From assembly GCF_002077695.1 (NCBI RefSeq), contig NZ_MWUE01000019.1:95217-159216 (forward strand): 64,000 bases of DNA, read 5' to 3'. The translations under genes were made by a program, and so were the position numbers. The stretch's first letter is position 1, and every line of letters begins with the position of its first letter. The DNA is from Pantoea latae. Lineage in GTDB: Bacteria; Pseudomonadota; Gammaproteobacteria; Enterobacterales; Enterobacteriaceae. Of this stretch, positions 46,295 to 54,763 are shown piece after piece. Below the pieces are notes generated by a model. That model was not told the origin of the DNA and ran no database searches. It saw only the letters and a list, made by a program, of their open reading frames with translations.

Positions 46295-46459
46295 ATGAAA
46301 GCATTACTGCAGCTGTGGAAAAACCGTATCGATGCCTGGTTCGCGCGCGGCCCGGGCAGCGAGCATGAAACCAGTCTGGAGCAGGAGCTGCTGCTGCCCA
46401 TCAGCCAGCTCTACGGCTTCGAATATTTCCCGTCGGTGCATCGCTACCATGAAAAGTAG
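46295..46459 (+). CDS. Small hypothetical protein (54 aa)
   Basis: ATG 46295 behind TGAGGAC opens a 54-codon frame, MKALLQLWKNRIDAWFARG at the start and SQLYGFEYFPSVHRYHEK at the end. It is amphipathic, acidic in the middle and has no membrane segment. An intrinsic terminator follows 26 bases after the stop, which supports a real short transcript. It lies just before the protease-nuclease gene but in its own unit. Function is unknown. Confidence 0.6.
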   Translation: MKALLQLWKNRIDAWFARGPGSEHETSLEQELLLPISQLYGFEYFPSVHRYHEK

Positions 46460-46485
46460 CGGTCCCTGTTTGACCGCTCTTTCGT

Positions 46486-46516
46486 AAAGCCCGCTCTCTC
46501 TGAGGCGGGCTTTTTT
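46486..46516 (+). terminator. Intrinsic terminator after the 54-aa gene
   Basis: AAAGCCCGC and GCGGGCTTT form a 9-bp stem with a 10-base loop, ending in six T. Confidence 0.8.
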
Positions 46517-46617
46517 ACGTCGGTTATCCAGGCTGTTTTACACGATACCCTCAGGGGAGAATTCAGCCGCAGCGGCTATGGTTAAGAGGGCAGCATGCCT
46601 TTTACCTGGAGAAGCAG

Positions 46618-48420
46618 ATGAGCGACAAAGCGAGTGCCGCGCTGATTAGCGCGCGGCTGTCACTGACCGCGCAGCAGCGCGCAGAGACCCGACGCGCGCT
46701 GGCGCAGGGCGAATCCGCAGAGCCGGACCGCGCCCGCGCGCAGCGCTACGCCTTTCAGCAGCAAGTGAATCAGGGCGTGATCACCGGCGACAGCAACGAT
46801 CTGCTGCCCGTCGCCTTTTTGCAGCAGGGCCTCTCCTGCGCCCGCGCCGTGGCGCTGCTGCGCGAGGATGGCGTGCCAAAAGGCAGCGGGTTTCTCACCC
46901 ACGGCGGCCTGTTTATCACTAACCATCATCTGCTGCCGCAGCCGCCTGCGCAGGGCCGCGTCACGCTGCAGTTTGGCTGGCGGCGCAGCGAAGCGGGCGA
47001 GCTGGTCGATGGCGTCACCTGCGCCGTCGATGCCGCGCGTTTTTTCCTCACCAGCCCGTCCGAGGCGCTGGACTGCACCCTGATCGCGCTGGGCGAGCGC
47101 GTGGCGGGAGAGGGCGAGGCGCCGCTGCCGCTGGCGCTGAACGACCGCAACGACAAGCATGCGCTGGGTATCAGCCTTAACCTGATCCATCATCCCGGCG
47201 GCGCGCCGCAGCAGATCACCCTGCGCAATAACGCGCTGCTGGCGCGTCATCAGCAGCTGCTGCACTACGCGGCCGACACCGACGGCGGTTCGTCCGGCGC
47301 GCCGGTGTTTAACGACAGCTGGCAGCTGGTGGCGCTGCATCACGGCGGCGTGGAGAGCGACGACGGCTGGGTCAATGAAGGCATTCGTATCAGCGCCGTT
47401 ATCGACTGGCTAAAAGGGGAACTGCCGCAGCTGCCCGCCGCGCAGCAGGCGAGGCTGATGCAGGCGCTGACGGGCCGCGAGAACGCGCCGTCGCTGGACG
47501 CCTCCGCCGCGTCACAGAACAACTACGCCAACCGCGACGGCTTCCAGTCCGATTTTCTCGGCGGCGCGCCGATCGATTTAGCGGCCATTATCGCGCCGCG
47601 CGCCGCCGAGGTGGCGCCGCTGCGCGACGGTCGCCAGGGCGCGGAGGCGCGGCTCGACTATCAGCACTTTTCGCTGCTGATGAACGCAGAGCGGCGGCTC
47701 GCCTTTTTTACCGCCACCAACATCGACGGCGCGCGCTATATCGCCATCGATCGCGGCAACGGCCAGCCGTCGCTGCTGGAGGAGGGGGATCGCTGGGTCG
47801 ACGAGAGCCGCATCGACAGTCGCTACGTTACCGGTCAGGCCTTCTACAGCGAATACAGCCGCTGGTTCGATCGCGGACATCTGACGCGCCGCAGCGATCC
47901 CACCTGGGGCACCGCAGAAGAGGCGGTACGCGCCAATAGAGACACCTTTCACTTTACCAACTGCTCGCCGCAGCATTTTCGCTTTAATCAGAGCCTGCAG
48001 TACTGGCAGGGCGTAGAGCGCTATATTCTCGAGTCGGGCGTGCTGGAGTCGAAGCGTAAGATCAGCGTGCTGACCGGCCCGGTGCTCAACGACCAGTGGC
48101 GACAGTACGCTGAGTGGCAGGTGCCGCTGATGTTCTGGAAAGTGGTGCTGCGCATCAACACCGCCGGCAGGCCGCAGGCGACGGCGCTGCTGGTCAGCCA
48201 GGCGGATCTGCTGGATGAGCCGCGCCGCGTGCTGCCCCACGCGCAGAGCGCGCCGCGCCCCAACGTCGACGAATACCGCGTAACGGTGAGCGCGCTGGAG
48301 ACGCTCACCGGACTGAACTTCGCCGCGTTTCGCGACTGGGAGAGCTGGCAGCCGGATGAAACGCTGCTGGCGCAGCCGCTGCCGGCAAAGCTGATTATGC
48401 GCTGGGAGGATCTGCTGTAG
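46618..48420 (+). CDS. Fusion of trypsin-like serine protease and DNA/RNA non-specific (NUC1) endonuclease
   Basis: Predicted 600-residue two-enzyme protein. Residues about 65-270 form a chymotrypsin/V8-type protease with the triad visible: His103 or His104 in FITNHHLL, Asp152 in EALDCTLIAL and Ser226 in DTDGGSSGAPVF, then ALHHGG. Residues about 340-600 form a NUC1 beta-beta-alpha-metal nuclease with the D-R-G-H motif (418-421, general base His421), TNCSPQ (447-452) and metal ligand Asn457 in FNQSLQYWQGVE. There is no signal peptide or membrane segment, so it probably stays in the cytoplasm. Such a fusion suggests proteolytic activation of the nuclease or substrate processing. The RBS is GGAGAAG. 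No immunity gene is adjacent. Role unproven. Confidence 0.85.
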   Translation: MSDKASAALISARLSLTAQQRAETRRALAQGESAEPDRARAQRYAFQQQVNQGVITGDSNDLLPVAFLQQGLSCARAVALLREDGVPKGSGFLTHGGLFITNHHLLPQPPAQGRVTLQFGWRRSEAGELVDGVTCAVDAARFFLTSPSEALDCTLIALGERVAGEGEAPLPLALNDRNDKHALGISLNLIHHPGGAPQQITLRNNALLARHQQLLHYAADTDGGSSGAPVFNDSWQLVALHHGGVESDDGWVNEGIRISAVIDWLKGELPQLPAAQQARLMQALTGRENAPSLDASAASQNNYANRDGFQSDFLGGAPIDLAAIIAPRAAEVAPLRDGRQGAEARLDYQHFSLLMNAERRLAFFTATNIDGARYIAIDRGNGQPSLLEEGDRWVDESRIDSRYVTGQAFYSEYSRWFDRGHLTRRSDPTWGTAEEAVRANRDTFHFTNCSPQHFRFNQSLQYWQGVERYILESGVLESKRKISVLTGPVLNDQWRQYAEWQVPLMFWKVVLRINTAGRPQATALLVSQADLLDEPRRVLPHAQSAPRPNVDEYRVTVSALETLTGLNFAAFRDWESWQPDETLLAQPLPAKLIMRWEDLL

Positions 48421-48441
48421 CCGCTGCGCTTGCTGTGCCTG

Positions 48442-48475
48442 AAAGCCCGCTCAGCCCCCTCTGTGCGGGCTTTTT
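48442..48475 (+). terminator. Intrinsic terminator after the protease-nuclease gene
   Basis: AAAGCCCGC/GCGGGCTTT stem (9 bp, 14-base loop) followed by five T, 21 bases after the stop. The sequence is almost the same as the terminator at 46486. Confidence 0.8.
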
Positions 48476-48619
48476 GCAGCAAAATTGTTGTTGCTTCAAG
48501 CCGTTACGCTTAGCTCTCGCGCTTGCGGATCGGTGATGGCTGCTACACTTAGGGCTCAAGGCTGATAGCGATTCAGCTCCACAGACGAGAGTGAAAGAGT
48601 CACAAAAAGGGGAGAACCT

Positions 48620-49477
48620 ATGACAGACCGTCCACAAAACCCACGCGAGGCGCAGCAGCAGGAATGGCCCGGCAGCTTCCTGAAAATGGATCCTAAGCCC
48701 GATCATGGTGAAACCAGCTATCAGGGATCCGGCCGTCTGAAAGGCAAAACCGCTCTTATCACCGGCGGCGACTCCGGCATCGGCCGTGCCGTGGCTATCG
48801 CCTACGCCCGGGAAGGCGCGGACGTAGTCATCTCCTACCTGGATGAGCATGAAGACGCAAAAGATACCGCGAAACGGGTGGAAGAGGCGGGCCAGCAGGC
48901 GCTGCTGATCGCCGGCGACATCACCGAGGCGGCGCATTGCCGCAGCATCGTGGCGCAGACCGCTGAGCGCTTCGGCAAAATCGACATCGTGGTAAATAAC
49001 GCCGCCTTCCAGATGACGCGCACCGCGCTGGAGGAGATCGACGATGATGAATTCGATCGCACCATGAAGACCAACCTCTACGCCATGTTCTATATCTGCA
49101 AGGCGGCGGTGCCGCATATGCCTGCCGGCGGTTCCATTATCAATACCGCGTCGATCAACGCCGACCAGCCCAAGCCGAAACTGCTGGCCTACTCCGCCAC
49201 CAAGGCGGCGATCGTTAACTTTTCCGGCGGCCTCGCGGCACTGCTGGCGGAGAAAGGCATTCGCGCCAACGCCGTGGCGCCAGGGCCCATCTGGACGCCG
49301 CTGATCCCGGCGACCATGCCGCCTGAGCAGGTGGAAAGCTTCGGCAGCGAAGTGCCGCTGGCGCGTATGGGCCAGCCCGCCGAACTGGCGCCGACCTATG
49401 TGATGCTGGCCAGCGACGAATCGAGCTACATTTCCGGCGCCACCGTTGCGGTGACGGGCGGCGTGGCGGTGATTTGA
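48620..49477 (+). CDS. yghA: YghA-like NAD(P)-dependent short-chain oxidoreductase
   Basis: Predicted 285-residue SDR of the glucose/ribitol dehydrogenase-like group. The N-terminal extension with QEWPGSFLKMDPKPDHGE (about 14-31) is typical of YghA/general-stress SDRs. The cofactor motif is T-G-G-D-S-G-I-G (about 49-56), NNAAFQM follows, catalytic Ser lies in NTASIN and Y-S-A-T-K is the active-site motif. The RBS is AAAGGGGAG. Related proteins are induced by general stress; the physiological substrate is uncertain. It forms a single-gene unit. Confidence 0.88.
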   Translation: MTDRPQNPREAQQQEWPGSFLKMDPKPDHGETSYQGSGRLKGKTALITGGDSGIGRAVAIAYAREGADVVISYLDEHEDAKDTAKRVEEAGQQALLIAGDITEAAHCRSIVAQTAERFGKIDIVVNNAAFQMTRTALEEIDDDEFDRTMKTNLYAMFYICKAAVPHMPAGGSIINTASINADQPKPKLLAYSATKAAIVNFSGGLAALLAEKGIRANAVAPGPIWTPLIPATMPPEQVESFGSEVPLARMGQPAELAPTYVMLASDESSYISGATVAVTGGVAVI

Positions 49478-49550
49478 CGGGGATGATGCGTCACTATTTC
49501 AGGCAGCGTAAGTGGCGACAATGGCTGTAGGCAGGTGAAGCAAACAAAAA

Positions 49551-49576
49551 GCCCGCTCGGGTTTCCCTGAGCGGGC
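49551..49576 (-). terminator. Intrinsic terminator, mainly for tRNA-Asn on the minus strand
   Basis: GCCCGCTC/GAGCGGGC form an 8-bp stem. On the minus strand it is followed by TTTTTGTTTG, the expected tail just after the tRNA 3' end. On the plus strand TTCTT follows, so it may also stop transcripts from the SDR gene. Confidence 0.75.
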
Positions 49577-49586
49577 TTCTTAAATA

Positions 49587-49662
49587 TGGCTCCTCTGACT
49601 GGACTCGAACCAGTGACATACGGATTAACAGTCCGCCGTTCTACCGACTGAACTACAGAGGA
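49587..49662 (-). tRNA. tRNA-Asn (GTT)
   Basis: Read on the minus strand the 76 bases start TCCTCTGTAGTTCAG, carry anticodon GTT in the loop CTGTTAA, have T-loop GGTTCGAGTCC and end with GAGGAG-CCA encoded. Acceptor stem TCCTCTG/CAGAGGA pairs fully. In E. coli tRNA-Asn genes flank yeeO and mtfA too. tRNA-Asn loci are common integration sites, but no displaced 3'-end copy was seen in this window. Confidence 0.97.
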
Positions 49663-49765
49663 ATCGTTTCGATGGAGCGCATATTAAGGGCAGCGCGCCG
49701 GGGTGTCAACAGCAAAAAACACATTAGCATTCAACTGGCTAGCTTTGCAGCAAAGCGATCGCGAA

Positions 49766-50542
49766 TTAAGCGCTGTGGGTGAAAAAGCCCTCAACGCGCG
49801 GCAGCGGATGCTGATGATAAAACTGACGCAGGTGGTGATACATCGCCGGAAAGCGCTGATACAGCAGGTCCGGCGCGGTAAAAAAGTATTCGGAGAGCAC
49901 GGCGAAGCACTCTGCCGGATCGCTGGCGGCGTAGGGATCGATAGTCGCGGCCTGTTCGCCCACCAGCTCAACCTCGTTTTCAATCTCATCCATCGCCGCG
50001 CGCAGATCTTTTTCCCACTGCGCCACGTCGCGCAGCGCCATCACGGGAATGCCGCTGGTATAGCCGCGACCGCGCGCGTCCAGCTTGTGCGCCACTTCAT
50101 GGATCACCAGGTTATAGCCTGAGAGATCGAATGCATCCTGAAGATCGAGCCAGTTAAGCACAATCGGACCCTGGGTCCAGCTCTGTCCGGCATGCACCGC
50201 GGCGGCGTGATGCACCAGTCCCTGTTCATCTTCCCAGCTGTCGGCCACCTCGAACGGCTCCGGGTAGATCAGCACGTCATGAAAGCCGTCAAGCCACTCC
50301 AGCCCCAGCTTCAGCACCGGCAGGCAAAACAGCAGGGCGATGCGCGCGCTGCGCAAGGCATCCAGCTCCACCTCCTGCAGCGGCACCAGCTTTTTTTGCT
50401 GAAGAAAGCGCTGCGCCATGGCGATCAGCGCCTGCTGTTCCTCTTCGTCCAGCCAGCTAAACACCGGCTGCGCCAGCGCCTGCCGCCAGGGCAGATCGGC
50501 AAGGAGAATGCGGTTATCGTTTTTCCATGGCCATTTGAACAT
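49766..50542 (-). CDS. mtfA: MtfA, Mlc titration factor and zinc aminopeptidase
   Basis: Predicted 258-residue cytoplasmic protein that binds and inactivates the repressor Mlc, thereby raising ptsG expression, and has zinc-dependent peptidase activity. The metal motif H-E-V-A-H is at 148-152 and is followed by a distal glutamate region ([14 protein letters not shown]). N-terminal MFKWPWK is the family start. ATG 50542 lies behind GAGGTTAGCG; the open frame upstream to 50602 is not needed. Adjacency to tRNA-Asn matches E. coli. Confidence 0.93.
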   Translation of the reverse strand: MFKWPWKNDNRILLADLPWRQALAQPVFSWLDEEEQQALIAMAQRFLQQKKLVPLQEVELDALRSARIALLFCLPVLKLGLEWLDGFHDVLIYPEPFEVADSWEDEQGLVHHAAAVHAGQSWTQGPIVLNWLDLQDAFDLSGYNLVIHEVAHKLDARGRGYTSGIPVMALRDVAQWEKDLRAAMDEIENEVELVGEQAATIDPYAASDPAECFAVLSEYFFTAPDLLYQRFPAMYHHLRQFYHQHPLPRVEGFFTHSA

Positions 50543-50703
50543 CGCTAACCTCGCTGACGCCTTATCCGCGCTATCCTGATCTGCCAGAAAAAATGCCAGC
50601 ATCCGTAACGGCCGCTGGCACTCTACTCTGGCTGCAGGGGTGAAAGCTGTCTATTCAACCGTTTAGCCTGCAATTTGTCTGTGATTCAGCCCGCAAAGCG
50701 CAG

Positions 50704-51381
50704 CTAATCGCGCTCGACGCGCTCGAATTCAATCACCCAGACCCAGGGATTCACCTCCCAGCTGGTGGCGCCGTACTGCTTTTGCCAGGCTTTGCGGTAG
50801 GCCTCTTTCGGCGACTCCGCGTTCATGTTCATGGTGAAGAAATTATTCAGGAAGTGCGAATCGGTCTGCACCCCTTCCGCCATGATGTCATCTTCGCTGA
50901 TATCCTGGATCTTCTCCGCACGCACGGCGGTGATCTGCAGGTTGATGCGGCTGGCCCAGCGTGGCATGTGAATCGCAGTCTGCCAGCCGAACTGATCGGC
51001 TTCCGGGCTGCCCTGGCTATGGTGCCCCAGCTCGTTGTTGTCGGCGCGGTACTGACAGAAGGCCGGCAGGCGGAACGGTTGCGGATCGCGTTCATATTCC
51101 GCCAGATCGTTTTCCGGCACGATCGGACCGCGCCAGGTTTCGCGCACCCATAAAATATCGCCCGGCTTGCCGTAGGGGCAGTGCTGGCTGATATCCGCCA
51201 TCGACATCAGCTTATAGCCATGCAGATGGTTAGCGTTAACGTCAAAGGCGTGCACGCCTTCATGGTGATCCTGACCTGGGCCAAAAGCCTGCGTTTTCAT
51301 GATGCGCCGGGTCTGAGTTTGCTGGCCAACCAACAGGGCGCGAACCCGCTGTTCGGAAAAAAGAATCGGCCGTTCTTTCAT
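50704..51381 (-). CDS. Phage-type ASCH-like protein
   Basis: Predicted 225-residue protein opening with KERPILFSEQRVRALLVGQQTQTRRI, a pattern frequent in lambdoid phage genomes, followed by PYGKPGDILWVRETW, RWASRINLQITAVRAEKIQDISEDDIMAEG and W-E-V-N-P-W-V-W-V-I-E-F at the end. These blocks fit an ASCH-like RNA- or nucleotide-binding fold. It is the only phage-like gene seen here, lying between mtfA and yedJ, so it is probably a relic of an excised or decayed prophage, or a cargo gene. Function is unknown. Confidence 0.75.
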   Translation of the reverse strand: MKERPILFSEQRVRALLVGQQTQTRRIMKTQAFGPGQDHHEGVHAFDVNANHLHGYKLMSMADISQHCPYGKPGDILWVRETWRGPIVPENDLAEYERDPQPFRLPAFCQYRADNNELGHHSQGSPEADQFGWQTAIHMPRWASRINLQITAVRAEKIQDISEDDIMAEGVQTDSHFLNNFFTMNMNAESPKEAYRKAWQKQYGATSWEVNPWVWVIEFERVERD

Positions 51382-51986
51382 TGATTACCTCTGAATAAAT
51401 ATAGAACCCGGTTGACGCGTATCAATCCGCCGCCTTGCGTTTGAGTGCAGATGCGATGATTTCCCATCAGTCTGCTTAACAATTTGTCGCCTTACAATAA
51501 CGGCAACACGGCGATTTGCCTTTAGGAAAAAACGAAAATGCAAAAAACGCACCAGACCGGGTTTGCTAAGTGGTCCCTTACCTGGTATAGCCCGGATACA
51601 GTACGTTATATCCGCCATTTTAGAAACCTTTTCAGAATCTTTCACCTTCACAAAGCAGAAATATGCCATTCAGACGGCTAAACGCCTGGGTGGCATTGTT
51701 GAAGAAGCAGGAGGCGCTGGCGTGTATCAGCGAGGATCATTAATAAGTTTCCCTTAAGATAAATTATATGGAGAAATGCTGAAATTTTGTTAATAGCTGG
51801 GATATTGCGGCAATTAGCGCTATAACTCGATCCCGGTCTCATTTTTTTGAGCGCCGGTTTGCCTCACAGCGCAGTAACACCACCCTGTGTCAAAAATTTG
51901 TCATCGGCTACTCGTTAAGATGACGTCCCACGGCGACCGGCGTGCGGTCACCGCGCCATAGCCAAACTTTAACAGGGAGATAAGCC
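51382..51986. other. 605-bp AT-rich intergenic region with possible decayed small gene
   Basis: No firm gene. On the plus strand a 47-codon frame from ATG 51538 (AGGA ten bases upstream) starts MQKTHQTGFAKWSLTWY. A second frame nearby reads SESFTFTKQKYAIQTAKRLGG up to 51757. The two could be one small gene broken by a frameshift around 51600. The minus-strand frame at 51385-51669 looks like a shadow. The rest should hold the yedJ promoter. The base composition is unlike the flanks, in keeping with the adjacent phage-like gene. Confidence 0.35.
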
Positions 51987-52685
51987 ATGTCGCTCTCACT
52001 CTGGCAAACGCGCTTCGAAAGCTGGTTTCAGATTAACTGGGTTCATGATGACAAGGCGCACGATATCGCCCATTTGCGCCGCGTCTGGATGAGCGCGCAG
52101 CGCATTATGGCGGGCAGCGACGTCAGCCCGCTGGTGATCCTGACCGCCTGCTACTTTCATGATGTGGTCAACCTGGCGAAAAACCATCCCGAGCGCCATC
52201 TCGCCTCGACCTATGCGGCGGAAGAGACCACACGCATTTTAACCCAGGATTTCCCCGATTTCCCCGCCGCGCTGATCCCGGCTGTCGCCCATGCCGTTAA
52301 GGCGCACAGCTTCAGCGCGGCCATCGCGCCGGAAACGCTGGAGGCGAAAATCGTGCAGGACGCCGACCGGCTTGAGTCGCTGGGCGCTATCGGCCTCGCG
52401 CGGGTGTTTTACACCGCCGGCGCGCTGAATCGCCCGCTGTTCGACAACGAGGATCCGCTCGGCAAAATGCGCGAGCTCAACGACGTCAACTGGACGCTGG
52501 ATCACTTCCAGAAGAAGCTGCTGCGGCTGCCGGAGACGATGCAAACCGAGACGGGCAGGGCGCTGGCGCAGCATAACGCCGATTTTCTGGTGCACTATAT
52601 GGCGAAACTCTGCGCCGAACTGCAGGGAAATCTCACCAGCTTCGACGAGTCGGTGCTGCGCGATTTCACCCCGCTACGCGCGTAA
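51987..52685 (+). CDS. yedJ: YedJ, HD-domain phosphohydrolase
   Basis: Predicted 232-residue metal-dependent hydrolase. HD-superfamily residues visible are H-D in [11 protein letters not shown] (about 23-32), the HD pair in ACYFHDVV (about 55-62), HAVKAHSFS and the distal Asp in [12 protein letters not shown]. The ATG follows AGGGAG. It lies beside dcm as in E. coli, although separated here by two other genes. Its substrate is undefined; the fold suggests a nucleotide or phosphate ester. Confidence 0.9.
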   Translation: MSLSLWQTRFESWFQINWVHDDKAHDIAHLRRVWMSAQRIMAGSDVSPLVILTACYFHDVVNLAKNHPERHLASTYAAEETTRILTQDFPDFPAALIPAVAHAVKAHSFSAAIAPETLEAKIVQDADRLESLGAIGLARVFYTAGALNRPLFDNEDPLGKMRELNDVNWTLDHFQKKLLRLPETMQTETGRALAQHNADFLVHYMAKLCAELQGNLTSFDESVLRDFTPLRA

Positions 52686-52763
52686 TATTAAATTTTTATG
52701 ACAGTATGTTAAAAGCAGGTTGCTTCCGCTACGTTGTGGAGACATAACGAAGGGAGTAACGGA

Positions 52764-53015
52764 ATGACTGATACGGTAAATTTGACGATTAAGATTGATC
52801 CGGCGCTGAAGGAGCAGATTAAACAGCTGGCGCTGGAGAATGAGATCTCAATGAGTCAGGAGATTGTTCAGCGTCTGCAGGAGAGCCTGTTGCCGCCTGC
52901 CGCTGCGGCGGTCGATAATCAGGATACGGCGGAAAGCGCGTCAAACGTGTTTTCGGCGGATGAGGTTAAGCAGCTCCGCGCCCTGTTGAAGAAGCAGGGC
53001 AAAAAGAAAAAATAA
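52764..53015 (+). CDS. Arc-like ribbon-helix-helix protein (83 aa)
   Basis: Predicted 83-residue DNA-binding protein. The N-terminal strand VNLTIKIDPALKEQIKQLA and helix SMSQEIVQRLQESLL fit the ribbon-helix-helix fold, and the tail (about 60-83) is basic (KKQGKKKK). ATG 52764 has AGGGAG seven bases upstream. It stands alone with its own terminator and without a partner toxin gene, so an antitoxin role is not supported; a small regulator is more likely. Confidence 0.7.
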   Translation: MTDTVNLTIKIDPALKEQIKQLALENEISMSQEIVQRLQESLLPPAAAAVDNQDTAESASNVFSADEVKQLRALLKKQGKKKK

Positions 53016-53019
53016 AGAG

Positions 53020-53044
53020 AACCCGTCGCAAGACGGGTTTTTTT
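53020..53044 (+). terminator. Intrinsic terminator after the Arc-like gene
   Basis: AACCCGTC-GCAA-GACGGGTT: a 7 to 8-bp stem with a GCAA tetraloop and a run of seven or more T, starting five bases after the stop. Confidence 0.85.
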
Positions 53045-53055
53045 ATTGGCGCCGT

Positions 53056-54648
53056 TTACGCCTGCCCGATGCGAAACTGCTGCACGCTTTGCGCCAGCCG
53101 CGCCGCCTGCTGCTCCAGCGCATCGGCGGCGCGCTGCTGCTGCGCGCTGAGGCTGGCGCTGGCCTGAAGGGTTTCATCCAGCTTATGGATCTCGGCGGCG
53201 ATATGGCTGACGCGCGCGCTCTGCGCCGTGGCGTTGTGCTGCAGCGCCTGAAGCTGTCCGGCAATAGCGGTGACCGCGCCGCTGATAGTCTGGAACAGCG
53301 TCTCCAGCACTTTGACTTTATTAAAACCCTGCGCCACATGCTGCTGCGTATGCTGGATCAGCCCGTCGATACGCTGTGTCGAACCGCTGCTCTGGCTGGA
53401 GAGCATGCCGATCTCTTTTGCCACCACGGAGAAGCTGCGCCCGTACACCCCGGCGTGCGCCGATTCGATCGCCGCATTCAGCGCCAGCAGGCGAGTCTGC
53501 AGCGATAGACTCTCCAGCATCTCCACGATGCCGGCGATATCCCCTGAAGCGGAGACAATCTGGCGCATCTGCGTCTCCATCTCGTCGACGCGCGACGCGC
53601 ACTGCTGCATCAGCGTGTCGGCGTCGTGCGCCTGCCGCGTCGCCTGCTGCGACACCTGAGCGCCTGTTTCGACCTCTTCCGCCACGCGGCGCAGCCGCTG
53701 CGACAGATGGGTAAAACTGGCGTTCTGCGCCTGATGCTGCGCGCTGACGCGCGCATTATGCCGCTGCATCTCGCCTGCGCCTGCCGCCACGCTGGCGGCG
53801 ATGGTGTTGATTTCATGCACGATATGTCGCAGCCCGCTACGCATCTCCGCCAGCGCGCTGAACAGCTGCCGCGTTTCGCGCGCCTGCAGCCGCCCGGCCG
53901 CCGGAGGCGACAGCAGATCGCCGGTGGCAATCTGCTGAAGCTGGCGGCTGGCGTGACGCAGCGGCGCAATCACGCCGCGCGCCAGCAGCACGCCGCCCAC
54001 CAGCAGCAGCGCGAACAGCAGCGCGCTCACCACCAGCGACCCGTTGCGGCTGTGCGTCATGCTCGCCAGCGTGTCGCGGTTGACCGCGCTCAGCTGCCTG
54101 TTCGCCGCGTCGATTTCGGCAAACCAGGCGTTGTTGAACTGCTGCTGGTAGGCCTGCATCGGCACCCTAAAAAAGGCGTCGATCTGGTTAGCCTGCAGCC
54201 CTTTCAGCTGCTCTTCCAGCCCCTGCGTCAGCAGAGCAAAGCCCTGTGCCAGCGCGCTCTCCTGCTGTGCGCCATAGCGCGCGAACAGGGCTTTAGCCTG
54301 AGTGAGCGACGCGTCGGCGCTCTCGGCGAGGCTTTTCCAGCTGTCGACCGAGCCGCTCTGCTGATCCTGCATCAGATAGATGCCGGCGCGATGACTGTTG
54401 TCGCTGGCGGTGAGCAGTTCTATTCGCGCTTTATCAAGCAGGGCCAGTCTTTCCCGCAGCAAGGCGGCCTGCGCCAGCGCGTTTTGCGTATGGTTAACCT
54501 GCGCGGTGAACAGCGCGACGCCCAGCGCCTGCAGCAGGCAAAAAAGCGTGACGAACAGCGTGAAGTTGCCGCGCAGGCTGCTGAGCCAGCCGGGCAAGCC
54601 CGGCCTGCGCAGACGAAAGCGGCGAGAGAACAGTGTGAGAGTGGACAT
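53056..54648 (-). CDS. Methyl-accepting chemotaxis-like protein with divergent signalling tip
   Basis: Predicted 530-residue transducer. Membrane helices near 30-50 and 205-225 enclose a periplasmic four-helix sensor of Tar/Tsr type, followed by HAMP (about 228-280) and a coiled-coil signalling domain. The hairpin tip reads LSLQTRLLALNAAIESAHAG, where most receptors have QTNILALNAAVEAARAG; the usual Asn is Arg. The C-terminus lacks a CheR-binding pentapeptide. ATG 54648 has AGGT upstream. It could signal through a CheA array as a minor receptor or have another role. Confidence 0.85.
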   Translation of the reverse strand: MSTLTLFSRRFRLRRPGLPGWLSSLRGNFTLFVTLFCLLQALGVALFTAQVNHTQNALAQAALLRERLALLDKARIELLTASDNSHRAGIYLMQDQQSGSVDSWKSLAESADASLTQAKALFARYGAQQESALAQGFALLTQGLEEQLKGLQANQIDAFFRVPMQAYQQQFNNAWFAEIDAANRQLSAVNRDTLASMTHSRNGSLVVSALLFALLLVGGVLLARGVIAPLRHASRQLQQIATGDLLSPPAAGRLQARETRQLFSALAEMRSGLRHIVHEINTIAASVAAGAGEMQRHNARVSAQHQAQNASFTHLSQRLRRVAEEVETGAQVSQQATRQAHDADTLMQQCASRVDEMETQMRQIVSASGDIAGIVEMLESLSLQTRLLALNAAIESAHAGVYGRSFSVVAKEIGMLSSQSSGSTQRIDGLIQHTQQHVAQGFNKVKVLETLFQTISGAVTAIAGQLQALQHNATAQSARVSHIAAEIHKLDETLQASASLSAQQQRAADALEQQAARLAQSVQQFRIGQA

Positions 54649-54763
54649 AGCGCAACCTGAAAATAAAAGCGAGTATTCATCGGTTGCGTGACAGCGTTGT
54701 GACAGCGGGCGCACGGGCGGAAAAACAGCACAATGCGCTTTACTAAGCTAAACTCTGGCTCTG

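Noticed and set aside
51385..51669. 94-codon minus-strand frame upstream of the ASCH-like gene
   Set aside because: No ribosome binding site, no recognisable motif and unbalanced composition; kept only as part of the intergenic description.
52764..53015. Toxin-antitoxin pair based on the Arc-like gene
   Set aside because: No partner gene lies next to it: the neighbours are yedJ and a chemoreceptor-like gene on the other strand, and a terminator follows at once.
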